Source: Phoronis australis
Taxonomy: Eukaryota > Phoronida > Phoronidae
DNA: 64,000 nucleotides
Assembly: GCA_002633005.1 (NCBI GenBank)
Contig: NMRA01000323.1
Coordinates: 351,449 to 415,448 of the forward strand
Direction: 5' to 3'
The notes under the pieces were generated by a model. The model was not told the DNA's origin. It searched no databases and saw only the letters and a program-made list of their open reading frames with translations. Each line of letters starts with the position of its first letter. Position 1 is the first letter of the stretch. This document shows positions 35,796 to 48,319 of this stretch, in pieces. A program made the position numbers and the translations under genes.

Positions 35796-36195
35796 CACGT
35801 ACAGTTACGATCGTGGTTCCATTTTTTCCTTTTAGTCAACCGACTACTTTGTTAGGTCCACATCGCCGGGAATTCGAGCCTCCCCCCTATTGAAGGATGG
35901 AGGCGCGCATGTAAATACACGGTGCCATTTCGCTTAAATACACCCGGGTGTAAATGTTAACTTAATTGCGATTGTAAGCGGAAAATGCTAAGTCATATTT
36001 TCGCTCAGAACTGTATAAATTTCCAAAACCAGGAAACGACACTAGAAATGTTTGTCAGAACAGAAAATACTACTCTGCTGTAGCTGCCTTGGAAACGGGT
36101 TGGTCCGTCTCTGGCCGGGTTTGCTCTCGAACATGTTACAAAACAAAGAAGTCAATGTTCATACCAGCTACCTTTTGGAGCCGGGTATATATATA

Positions 36196-37724
36196 TCAGG
36201 TGTCTCAAAAACGTGAGCCACTTTTTGACAAGTAATTTCTCAGCAATTGACCAACCGAATTCGTTCAACTTTTTCACGATGTATCTTAAGGGTGTCACCA
36301 ACAAGTATCTTAGAGAAATATGAAAAATGATGGAAGAAATGTGAAATTCAAAACAGCAGGGTGAAAAATACAATATCACTGACTTTCATCATGTTTATGT
36401 TGTGCTGGCATCTGTCAGTCAAAAACAAATGCCTGCCTCTGTCTCAAGTCTACTGTCAGATCTGTATCCAAATTAGTTATGTCCGGTAGTTCGGTTTGTA
36501 AGGATGCATTTGAGTAAAAAGTGATAAATTTACAATTGAAACCTGTTTCAAGGAAAAAGGGTGGAGCGGATGAATAATCGTAAGGGAGTTCTCAGGAAAA
36601 GGATGGAGTGGTGCGACTGTTAACAAACTTATTGCTAAAATACGCAACACCGAGTCTGCTCCTCCTAAAAGTGGCAGTGAGAGACCCAAGACTGCATGTT
36701 CGAAAGAAAACGAGGATCGTGCTTAGGAACTGATTCAATCCCAGGAGAACCACACCGGGAATCACAAGTCTCTGACAGAAGTCCCAAGGGATTTACAAAT
36801 GTGAGCAAGTCTTCTGTGCAAAGAATGGCAAAAATGGAGTCAAAACCCTTCATAAGAATGTAGGTACCACAGAGACATCAAAGTGTTAAAAGGAAAAGAA
36901 AAACTCGATAGCCGCTACTTGTATGACCACTACTCAGTCACTGATGTGAAAAGAACCATTTTCACTGATGAAAAAGACTTCACACTAGATATCGCTAAAA
37001 ATCACCAAAACTATCGTGCCTATTGGGAAACAAAAACGAGAAATTCAGCCTTTTCCATACTTCCAGATTTTCTATAAAAGTAATGACTTCGCTGGAATAT
37101 CTTGAGAAGGAAAAAAATATACATTTTATTGACACTGATAGAGCCAAAGTTAACGGTCAACCGTACATGCAGTTATTGGATGAAAATCGTCTCTCGGATT
37201 GCAGGCGACTTTATCCTGGAAACAACTACGTGTTTCAGCACTATGGGGCTCCTTCAAACACAAGCAAGATAATCCAGGCTAGCATGGAAGATGCCACACC
37301 AAAATTTATCAGAAAGGATGAGTGGTCACCGCTCAGTCCTGGCTGCAATCCGATGGCCTGAGTAATAGTGTGTATGCCATATGGGACTCTTTGAAAGAGA
37401 AAATTTTCCTGGAAACGAGAGACAAATTGACTGAGCCTGAGTTAAAAAACAGGACGATTACGTCATGGGAGGAAATCTTGATGGTTGGAAGATGGAGGTC
37501 ATATTGAGCATAGACTGAAATAAGCGAGCTTCCCTTTAATATTTTATTTTTGGCTTGATGTTTTTAATTTGACAATACTCACACAACTGGACACAGGTCT
37601 CTTTAACATTTTATACATCTGTTAATGATATCCTAAGGTTCATCTGTAAAAAAATTTAAAAATCGGTTTATCCGTTGGTAAGAAATTACTTGTCAAAAGT
37701 GGCTCACCTTTTTGGGACACCTGA
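36196..37724 (+). mobile_element. degenerate Tc1/mariner-type transposon
   Basis: Inverted repeats of about 60 bp begin TCAGGTGTC and end GGACACCTGA. They share GTGAGCCACTTTT and GACAAGTAATTTCT, and TA flanks both ends. Inside is a broken plus-strand transposase: IFTDEKDF, NGQPYMQLLDEN, FQHYGAPSNTSK, FIRKDEWSPLSPGCNP and IWDSLKEKI are recognisable. Frames change several times and stops interrupt it. The usual QDGAPSH Asp is lost (QHYGAPSN), and the SPDLNP Asp is replaced (SPGCNP). The copy is inactive. Confidence 0.88.
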
Positions 37725-40700
37725 TAAATATAAGTCTGAAATAAAACCGGGTACAGGACTTCGCAACTCGCCTATAGGTAACCCTTCCTGAATTGCGAAA
37801 AGCAACAGTTTTTGTGTTCTCAAAATACAGGCGTGAAATTAAGTCACAGTTGATTTCCTGTTGCCAGGCTGCCTAAAGTGGAAATAGCAAGTGAAAAACA
37901 GACAAAATTGCACAATTCAAGGTAGTTACCTGCCACTGTAACACAAGCCAAACTGTTCACTTGGTATTTTTATGGTTTGATCGCAACGATTTTGAATTTC
38001 TGACTTCTTCATTGTTATAGAATTTTGAATAGTGAAATTTTGTGCATGCAACTCATATACCTCAGTGACGGATCTAGGATACCATAAGGAGGGGCGCAAC
38101 ACTGTATACGCACAACTGTATACGCGCACCCAACCTGAAATGAAGGAGGGAATGGACTACTGAGCATGTGGACCTCTTGCTGAAATGCAACCGCACGATG
38201 TAACAAAAAAAAACGGGAAGACGCTTAATGTTTCAGCCACTTCGTCAATACCACGCTTAATTAGTAGACTCAATATTTCCTCACGCTCTTGGTATTTTTG
38301 GTGGCAGTCAAGGGGGGAGGGGACGGACCTCTGTACCTTACTTTTTGCCTAATAGTGAAGACAGGCCTCACCTTACCAGCTAATGTATACTGAGGGCTCT
38401 ACAGTAGTTATTGACCAATTATACAACACAGTTCTCCACGTCACTAAGACGAAAGGTCACTCCCCTTAATTGTGGAACTGACACGCATAAAGTAGGGCCT
38501 ACTGTGTATTCATGTTTAATTTTGGAAAGTGCATGTCGCGCATGTTTAATCAATTCTGCACATCGTAAAACTTGCTCCCGAAGTACAACAAGTCCGAAAT
38601 TGTATATGTTTTCAGAGTAGAGCCTAGAGGGTCTTCGTACCCCCCGGAGCCCTAGTGAACCAGCTCAGCCTGTTCCGGAAACAACAATTACGCCCCACAG
38701 AATTGCAGCCAAGTGCTTGACCTTATTTACAGTGTACATTGCATTATCTGTGACTGAGCAGATCAATGTCGTACGCATATGACGTCGTAGCCATGATTGT
38801 CAGAGCCATTTCCTCAGGCTGAGTTCAGAATGGGTAGGCCTACTGAACACGTCAGTCTACGGTAAAATTGTCAGAAATACAAGAGAAAATTAGGGCAGAA
38901 AGTGGCCTACAATTAACATGGAACAGAAATTGAGAAATTCGCAAACCTATTCTATCCAGACGAGAATCTGTCTTTTGTATCCTCTTATCGATCAACACAC
39001 TGTGTTACACAGTGTGCATAAACAGCCGAGGGCTCTCACTCGCAAACCACCGTACATAAGCATTGACGTGTGACCCAACGACGGCAAGAGTTCAATTTAA
39101 CTTCCACTGAAGATAATTATAAGCACAATATTCTGTAAATACTTAATAAGTTACTTCGTCTTTGTTGTGTTCTAGTTTACCCGCAGTGACTCCCGAGACA
39201 GAATTCGAAGAAATCACGTGATCTCAGTACTGATCGATATCAAGGGGAATTTCCAAGAAGCGGGCATTTTCACGAAAGACGTCGCTCTAGTCGGTTAGCG
39301 ACAGCGACTACACGCAGTGTGTCGCGTTTGCGTGTTGGCTTACGTACTAAGAAGAAGCGGGCATATTTGAAACTCAAGACGAGGTTGGTGCTCTGCTTTG
39401 CCGTTATCAGTCGGCCCGGGTCTCGGCTCAGTGCCGTCCCGTACTATGCCAGCCAGGCCGGGCGGCCAGCTCGGTCGCCGCCCGTTTCCGCCGGTGCGCA
39501 GTACATATGAAGCAGTTTCAGGGAGGGGGTCAAGGGGTTCCGATTTTAGCGATGTCACTGAAATCTAGAATTTCAAATTGTTAGTCGACTGTTGCCTGTG
39601 ACGCTTCGCGGGGCGACGTCCCCGGGCCGGCGATCCCCGTCGACCTCCCGAAAAAATCCTGGCTCCGTCCGCCCGGCCCTGGTGCGCGGGTTACCCGTAG
39701 TGCGAGCTGGGAATTGCCGCTGAAACCCGCATGACGGTTTTCATTGATCACAGCAGCGTTCTTGGCATGGTGAGGCCTATATACTGCTAGCGCGGCAAGA
39801 TGACGCTCCGAAGTCAGTCGGGTGAACTTTCGAAGGTAGCCTTCGGTCATGATGTAGGCCTACATATGTAACCTTGGAAATTGTTGCTCGTATGAAATCT
39901 GCGAAGCTGTTCCATAATGACATTGATTGACAAGAGAAGACTATTCTTCTATGTGAACAGTGCGGGGCTTTCTCAGTGCAAGAAAATGCGGTAGTTTGAT
40001 TTTTGAGAAACGACAGAGCAGTCAGTGAACATACCGTCGGCGTGTACTGAATTTAAAAGAACCGCAAACGCACACTCACACGCGGTGTACACTCTTGCAT
40101 CCAGTCATGTCACTCATGTCAATCCACCAATCCACCAAATGGACACTTGATGATCAAGATATTTGGCGATCACTTAAATTCGAAATTTGAAAATGCCTGC
40201 AATTAGTCCAAACTATGCTAGAAAGTACACCAATTAAAAGAATAACAAACCCATTTTCTGCTGTTTTGTTTCTTGGTCGATTTTAAAGGCATTCACACCG
40301 CATTACTCATCTCTCTCCATGCTAACTTTGGGCTAAGCATAGACATTTACTTCTAGATTTCCTTGTTACCCTATGGTGTAGAGACCTGGCGTTTTCAATG
40401 CCGACTTGGATGAATAACCGACATAAAGCCTCCTCTAATCGACATCTACGCAGTCATCACCGATCGGGCCGGATACGACCCATGTGAAGCGCTTTACATC
40501 AGAAGCGTGAAATTCAAACTGATTAATATTAACTTGGCTGTGCTTGTGGTTAGTAGAACTTGTAGTTACAACGATTTTTTGTCCGTCTAGTAAATCTTAT
40601 CTTATCCTATCGGATAGTCCGGGGCCTCGAACCCCCACCCCACCCCCCGGGCTACGGGCCTGTATGAACAGCCTGAAAGTGTCGAAAGTTAAGTACGGCC

Positions 40701-43168
40701 GGGTTTGATGACATTTTGATTTTACAAAATAACTAAAACAGTAACTTGGGCACGCTCATCTTGACAAACAGCCATTTCCCAACCTCGTTGGTTAGAATGT
40801 TTCATCATACGTCCACTCTTACTTTTTTCAGTGGCTATTGCTGCGTGTTGCATGGACAATGAGGAGAAAAACGGTTAGGTGAAGAGCTGGTTCATGTAGA
40901 ACGACCGTGACAGGACAATTTCAAATTTGAGTTTTGATACAAGTGTTGTTTTTTGTTTGGACCGTCGTTTAACCGTTTGTTTCGGCGGCGCAATTTCGGC
41001 GCTGTATTCGACAAGGCAGTCACTTAGACGCCAGCCAGCCTGGTGCACGACGCTGGGGGATAAATCGATTAAATTCCTGAGCAACTTAAATACCGAGTTT
41101 TTGTTTTTATTCAACGCCGGAATTGTTCGCGTCCGTGCACATTAAGTTGCTGAAAGTGGCGTTATCACAACTAAGTGTTGCCTAACGAATCGTGACGTTT
41201 GTTCAGTACAGTCACGCACTTTTCACTCCTTTGATGGACAATGGTCTATTCAAATGAATAACGTCTCTAGTTCATAGCAGGTCCTAGGATTGCGTCATGG
41301 GCACTAATTGCGTCATTAGCATGGCAGGACGGAGCTATTTAAAACAACTCAGTGACGCTTGCAGGAGCTTATTCATGGTTGACGTGCAGTAATTAGTTGA
41401 AAAGTAATAAAATTGGACAAATGCACGCAAAATTAAAGTAACCTGTTTAACACGCACATCCCGGGTTTAACACCAGCACGTAGACCAGTACAAGGATTAA
41501 CCGTCTGCCAATAAACGAAGGCGCGTGTCTTGAAACACTAGGGTTAAAGAAGCATAGGCACGTGTCTGATTAAACACAAGGGTAAAATTATCTAGTACTG
41601 AAAAAATGCGCAAATTATTGTGACCAGCGTGTGATCTAGCTTGTATGACTCTGAGAGCCCTCACGAAGTTCTCTCACAAAAATGAATCCACTGCACAGGA
41701 CTGTCCACTTAACAAAAATCGGCAACTCTTGTTGTCACACATATATTTTCTCTCAATACTCTCGCATGCACATTACAATACGAACAAGCGCACTGACGAA
41801 GCATCGAAGTGAAACTCTATTTCCAATAAGCATGAACTCTAATATTAACAAAAATTCCCATCAACTTGAGGGTAGACGTTTTAGTCATGCCGATTAACCA
41901 ATCTATTTACATATAACTAGTCGCTTGTGATGACCGATGGCGTACGATGGGTGCTAGAAAAGAGGAAAGCCACATGGTGACATACCGGTAAATAGAGAGG
42001 ATAGAACTACATTTTAAGACATCGTGAAACGTCGCAAGTACTACCACGGAATACCACAGTAGGATCAAGATGAATTTTCCTGACAAACCCGATGTTTCCT
42101 AATGAGGAAGTTTAAATTTTCGAGGAAAATAGAGATGCCAGTGAAACTTACCCATGCAATAATGGATATTCGTAAAGAGTGCTTCCAGTATATACCAGAC
42201 TATGGTTACATTTTATCTGGTGTTAAGCAGTAACCTAAGCATATACTGAGCATAGGCTGTCTAGGATGTCGAGAAGGGGGTAATAATTTCCAACGGACAA
42301 ATATGCCCCTTGATCTATTTATAAATAATACTGAATACTGGTTCATGACAACATGACTACCCAATTCATGTAGTGAACATTTTCCCACTGAAATGAGGCA
42401 GGAAGGGGGCAATAATTATAAATCAAAGAAACCCAGGCGTCTCAGCCACTGTACAATATTAGAACAAGGTCTACATGACCGTTATCACAATCCAATAAAA
42501 ATCCTATAAACCCACTAACTGTAAAATTATGAACGACAGTTAATACCAAGACTGATACAAACCCTAAGGCCAACAGGTGAAGTGTCATCAACTGAGTCGG
42601 TCACCACGCAACACACCCGCACTATATTTCGTTGTTTGAGCAGAGACTGTGAAAGGCAGCTGCGATTTAGCCAAACACTGTCAGTGGTGAATAATTAACC
42701 AAGAACAATGAAGCCTAGTTCTGCCCTCTAGTGGCACCTTCCAACAATGACTGATTTGTGCAACCAGCCACGTTCAACAGGATGGCAAGGTGTGTTATTC
42801 TCACTTTCTACACAAACTTGGTAGGAGGCATAGCTGAACTTTTTGTTTTACAGCTTAACATACACTTGCTCCCAGTATCTACACAATCTGTTATCTTATG
42901 GCGTGCAGTTATGATGCAACACAAGAAGACAGACAAACAAGTCAAAATTGTTGCTATAAGTAAGTTGTTTGTCGGTTATGCCCCTTGGTGTTTTGCTTCA
43001 TAACTGCACGCCTGAAGATAGGAGATTGTATAGAGATTAGGAGCTGTCCAATAAAAAGTACAGTCGTGCCTTCAACCAAGTTAGTGTCGCTGAAGGGCTG
43101 CTACCGAACTGTACTATCTACGCTGAATAAATCCATGTGTTGGTTGCCATGCATTGTTCATCACAAGC
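37725..43168. other. intergenic stretch between the mariner relic and PRDM10
   Basis: No supported gene is seen. A repeat fragment at 38063-38110 (CAGTGACGGATCTAGGATACC) matches the ends of the element near 2477. 39390-39720 is unusually GC- and CpG-rich. 40610-40665 is C-rich. The last part (about 42700-43168) is probably the PRDM10 3' UTR, but no poly(A) signal was fixed. Confidence 0.45.
39390..39720. other. GC- and CpG-rich island
   Basis: In an AT-rich window this 330-bp stretch is dense in CpG and in CCGGGC/GGCCGG words. The part 39640-39690, read in reverse complement (GGACGGAGCCAGGATTTTTTC), resembles repeat ends seen elsewhere in the window. A GC-rich repeat is therefore as likely as a promoter island. 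Confidence 0.4.
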
Positions 43169-46100
43169 TCAGCGGTAGTTGGTGTTGTAGCCATTCCACC
43201 TAGCACCAGGCATATAGGTCACAGCTGATGTAGTTGGCATGGTAACAGGGATCTGCTGCTGATTGGTGGACACGATCAGTGCTTGCTGTGGGCTCATTGG
43301 CTGCGCACTGGTGATGGTGGGCGACTCCCTTGCTTGCTGTTGTTGATGGTGCTGGGGTGGTGGCTGGGGGTAGTGCGCCTGTACTATTCCCTGGCCAAGG
43401 TGACTCAGTTCGATGGTGGAGTGAGTAGGCTGCGGTGGCGCCACCTGTTGAAGCATGGCTGGCTGGCCAGCATGTGCCACATTGATGACACGCATGCCGT
43501 GGTACTCCACCTGGCGATAGTCCTGCAGTGTCTGTGTCAGCTCGGACATGGCCTGCGTGAGCAGGTCTGCGCCAGGCATCTGCTCTTGATGCACCACCTG
43601 GTGAACGGTGATCTCCTGCACCGGTGCCTGCTCCTGTATCACGTGTTGTTGCTGTTGCTGCTGCTGAGGTTGATGTGAGTGCGCCACCTGTAGGCCGGCA
43701 AGATCCACCTTGTGTCGTTGATGCGGAGGTGGTGCTACGTCGGGATGTTTCTTGCGCTGGTGCTGCAACAGTTTGGCTTTGCTGGCATACTGCTTGTGGC
43801 AGTATACACAGGGGTGGGGGATGGTGGTCACGCTGCCAACCGTCTGCGAGAATGTGGGGTTGGGCAGCTGGCTCACGTCCATCTCTACCTTACCGCGGGC
43901 ACTGGCAGGCAACTCAGCCCCAGGGTGGTTCTTCAGAATGTGTGCCTTGCGTTTGGAGCTGGACTTGTACACCTTATCGCAGTACTGGCAATAGTAATCC
44001 TTCTGTGTCCTCAATATCGGCAGGTTCAGCTCTGGCACTGCGTCCGGCTTCGTATCCGGATGGCGCTTCGCCAGATGGTTGACGAGCATCCCGCGGCGCT
44101 TAAAGCCCAGCATGCAGGCATGGCACTTGTAGATGAACCTGTGGAAGTCCATAGGTGACACCTTGGGTATGAACTTCTTGGTGGCAGGGCGCGGCGGCCG
44201 TGTGGCCAAGGCCATCATCTTCTCTTCAGTGTGCATACGACTCATGTGCTCCTTCAGCTTGTCTTTGCGCTTGAACTGTCGCCCGCACGTCTCGCACATG
44301 AATTCCCGGTGGTTGGAGTGACGCAGCATATGCAGCTTCAGCTTGTCGGGTCGCGGGAACACCTTGTCACACTCGGAGCATGGATAGCGTTTTTCCGAGT
44401 GGAACGCCCGAATATGCTTCTTGGTAGACAAGTAATCGTCGAACGTCTTCTCGCAGCTCGTACAACTGTATTGTCCGTTCACTTCGTGACTAACCACATG
44501 TCGCTTCAGCATGTAGGCTTGGCTGAAGTCCTCCTTACAAAGCATACACTGGTAGTACTTGAACTCGCTGTGCACCTTCATGTGGCATGACAACGCCGAA
44601 TTGTTCATGAACCTCTTGTGGCAAACGCTGCACTGTTTGGGCTTCGACTCCTCAGAGCCGTGACAGAGCATGTGTTTTTGCAGACGATCAGCGGCATCGA
44701 ATGACTTCCAGCACTTGGTGCACTTGTGCGCCTTTTGGGACGCGCGCGTTGAGCGCATGCGAGCGTGCTCGCTGGCGTGCTCGATCAAGTCCTTCTTAGT
44801 CGGGAAATGTCGCGCGCAGACAGGACACTGCAGCTGTATATCCAAGCCAACCACATTGGCCAACACTGATTCAGAGGAACCTGGACAAAAAAGTGCATAT
44901 TTAGTGAAACAAAGGGCTGTGACAGAAGTCAATCTTTCAACAGAAAACTTAACTCAAAAATATTTTTGACATTTTCACTCGACTTGAATGAATACAAACT
45001 CAAAATAATAATCTATATTCTTTGCTCGAGTATGTTATGGTTTGCGTGGATGGTTGACTTTAATGTGCAATTCTGTTTTGTACTCGATGACCCCCACCAT
45101 CAAAGCTGAAAGTTTGGAATGTTGAGCTCATACTTGAGATCTCAAGTTTCAATGGTCATCAAGTGCGCATTTGAACTGGACATTCATCTGTGTAACCCAT
45201 TATATACTCAAGTGCAGAATAACAGACAATTATCACAGTAAGCATCAGGGCTGAGTTGCAAAAAAGCTTCAAAAGTCATCCGCTGGATAAGTTTGATTGT
45301 TGCATGACGTCAGGTGCATTGTTCAACAATAATGACGAGATGCGTTATAATGCGACGTCATTGTTGCTATACGGCGTATATCTTTTATGCAACTAGGCCC
45401 AGGTGGATTTAACAGTGCAGTACGAATGGTCAACTTTGGCATTATTGAAGTTTTCAGTAGTGGCCACTGCAGCCGCGAGCACTTCGATGACAACAGTCAC
45501 CTACTGTTTACTTCGATGTCCATTGACTACTGCAGCCAGTATGAATGGTTCGACTAACTTCGCAGTTTCCATCAACGCTCCTCTCATACCGGAGTTATGT
45601 ACAAAAGGGTTTAATACAAGCTGCTGGTTTGCGACAACAATGCACGTCGTCTTTTTAAATAATACAACTTAATCAGTGAGACTACTTATACATAAAATCT
45701 CATTTTGGCCACAAACGTCAAAAACCATTAGGCATGACCATAAAGCCTTAGCTAAGCTGTGTTTACTTTAACAAGGGTCAGCAAGACAGACAGTGATCTC
45801 CGTAATCCCCGACAATAAACATTCAGTCTAATTTAAAAAGAAAAATTGTCTTTGATCAGAGCCGATGAATTTTCAACTGTACACAAAATTGAAAGACATC
45901 TTTTCCCCGCACTAACTCTCCTCTAGCCCAAACGTGATCTTGCTCCAAAAATTCTTGAAATTTCAATTCCAGAGGTTTTGTCAAGAAAGCATGGTGATGC
46001 CCCACACCTACCTGGATTTTCATCTTCCGTTTGCAGGGTTTGACCCAATTTGTCCATTTCGTCGCGACCAACATCCTCTGCGGCATGTGTCAGCGTGTGC

Positions 46101-48319
46101 AAGTTCAACAGACTGGGGTCATCAAAGGTCAGGTCGCAGTGCACACACATCCACTCACTGCTCGTCTGTCCAGCGTTCACGTCTGCCTCCCGCTTCTTGT
46201 ATAACGAGCGGAATGGTTGTTTGGTCGGGTATCGCTTTATCCTGGAACAGGAGAGACACAAACCCTTGGAATATGCCCACACAACTGCATCCTGAGCAGT
46301 ATGCTACTAGGAATGTTTATTAGTATCAAAAATTGTTCCTAGAAGGCGCAGAAAATTCTGAATCCATCTGAAAATGGTAATGTGCCACCGCCTCCTCAAT
46401 AGTAACCTATTTGGAAACTTTTCTGAAAATCCATCAAGGACCTCCGGAGATACAGAGGCAAACAAAAAAAATAAAATTGTCACTATGGGGATGCCCAGAC
46501 AGTGATGATGACAGTAAACCTCCACATGTACAAAAAACATTTCTGAAGAATCGATTTGTTTTTAATTTCTCACTTTTTCGAAAAAGAAAATTTACACGAG
46601 ATGTGCAAAAATGGTGCAGGATTTGTTGTCTTTTGCTCATTGCTCGACTTTTCAAACTTTGCTTACCCCTGCTATTTGTGCAGAGTTTCAAAAAACACAA
46701 AACCTCATCTAAAATTGATGCGGGCAGACGTTATTTAGTGCGAGGAGCGTAAGTCTGAATATGAGTCAGAACCAGAACCAATTTCTCCTTTTTGGCCTAA
46801 AAATCACTTTCTGTCATGGCATAGAAAGCTTTAAGACATAATTTGTGTGACTAAGTAGCCTGGCGTCAGCAAGTTTCAGGCAAGGAGCAACAAGTTAATT
46901 AGTTAAAACTTAGTTTTATAAGCAATGAATCTCAGTCTTTCAGTTTACTTGTGAAAACCCAACAATCACACCCACACAGAACGTTCTCTTTGTTATGTCG
47001 GCCACAAGCGAAGTACGATCACTCGTTTTGCGACTTCACATGAATGGGAACTCTTTACACGCCCATACCTTGAGCTCAGATATAAACTTGTCTTTTTCTT
47101 TTTCCAAGATTGGAAGTTTTCAGCTCGGTCCTGCAAAGAAATCGAACTGCATAATTCATTTCAACTGATCTCTCCAGCAGAAGCACATGTGCTCACCAGT
47201 AACGAGCCTAAAATTTTATGGTCTTCAATTTCCATTTTGATCCCGGCATCCGTGTTTTAAAAAACCCCGAATCATCGAGTGTTCCGTAATTTATATAAAG
47301 CTGCATGCAGTACACTGTACTAATTGGTGCAGATGTTCCTCACCCAAACAGAGTATTTTTGTCTTTTATTCACCTTTTAGCACTCCTCAGTTAGTCTTGA
47401 ATTGCAAACTGTCAACGGTTACTATAACGACTTACTCAACAGTCAGTCGCATGCTTTGAAGCATGGTCCTCAGTCTTGCTCAACTGTTCTCCATATACAT
47501 GTAGGTGCAAGCATTGGAATTTGGATATATGCAGTACTACACGAACAGCATGCATCAAAAGTAGTCACAAAATATTTGGTAAGAGCATCATGATGGCTAC
47601 ATCAATTCACAGCAACAGAACGGTGTGTCAATGATTCATCCTTTTGCCTGGATAGCTTTCTGGTAAATTCCCTATCATTCCCAGCAAGGAAGACGGTTAC
47701 TAGGAGACTGAAGTTCATTTACTCTCAGTCATTCACATGAAATGAATATTACCCGGGTCATATTGTCCCATTATTCTAATAGTAAGTACTTTACTGTTAG
47801 CAAATTTATAAAACCGTAACACTAAAAACAACACACCAATATCTGTGAATTAACATTTAAATAACAGTGAACCAGCATAAGCTGAATCCAATCTAAGAGG
47901 CTTCCTTCAAGGAAACGTCCAATTTATTTAGAGTCGAGTGCAAAAACTCTCCACAGAGAGCCTCGACCTAGCTTAGCAAAGACCCCAGTGATGCATGCAA
48001 ATTTAATTCAATTTAGAGCACTGTCGCCATTTTGGCAGCAATACTTATACAACTGTGTTATAACTTCAATTCCTAACCTTTCCCTTCTTGCCTGCCCGAC
48101 CCCTCGCACGGCCAAACCGAGTCAGTCTCCTGCGTCCCGCGCGTCTCTCGCCCTCCTCCGGGAAATAGTCTGGCTCGTACACGCCGCTCTCCCCGCCAGG
48201 CTCGCTGGGACCGGGCGTGGGCTCGTCGTGCACTGACAAGTGCGCCTGCAGCTGGGCAGAGGTCATGAATTGTTTGCTGCACTCGTAACAGGACCACTTG
48301 GCCTCCTGCTCAATAATGG
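43169..48319 (-). other. PRDM10: PRDM10 zinc-finger exons 13-16
   Basis: Exon 13 (48319-48078) carries finger 1 (CYECSKQF) and an Arg/Gly/Lys-rich tail. Exon 14 is a 62-nt microexon (47130-47069) reading [20 protein letters not shown], and it restores frame with exon 15. Exon 15 (46241-46012) has finger 2 (CVHCDLTF). Exon 16 (44880-43169) has ten more fingers from CPVCARHF to CVYCHKQY, then a Gln/His-rich tail ending [11 protein letters not shown]. Fingers 1 and 2 are apart; 3-12 lie close together with a longer gap between the ninth and tenth ([13 protein letters not shown]). Confidence 0.9.

Noticed and set aside
43283-44158. Several long plus-strand ORFs at 43283-44590
   Set aside because: They are antisense to the zinc-finger and Gln-rich exon of PRDM10; Leu and Cys runs are reverse readings of CAG repeats and finger codons.
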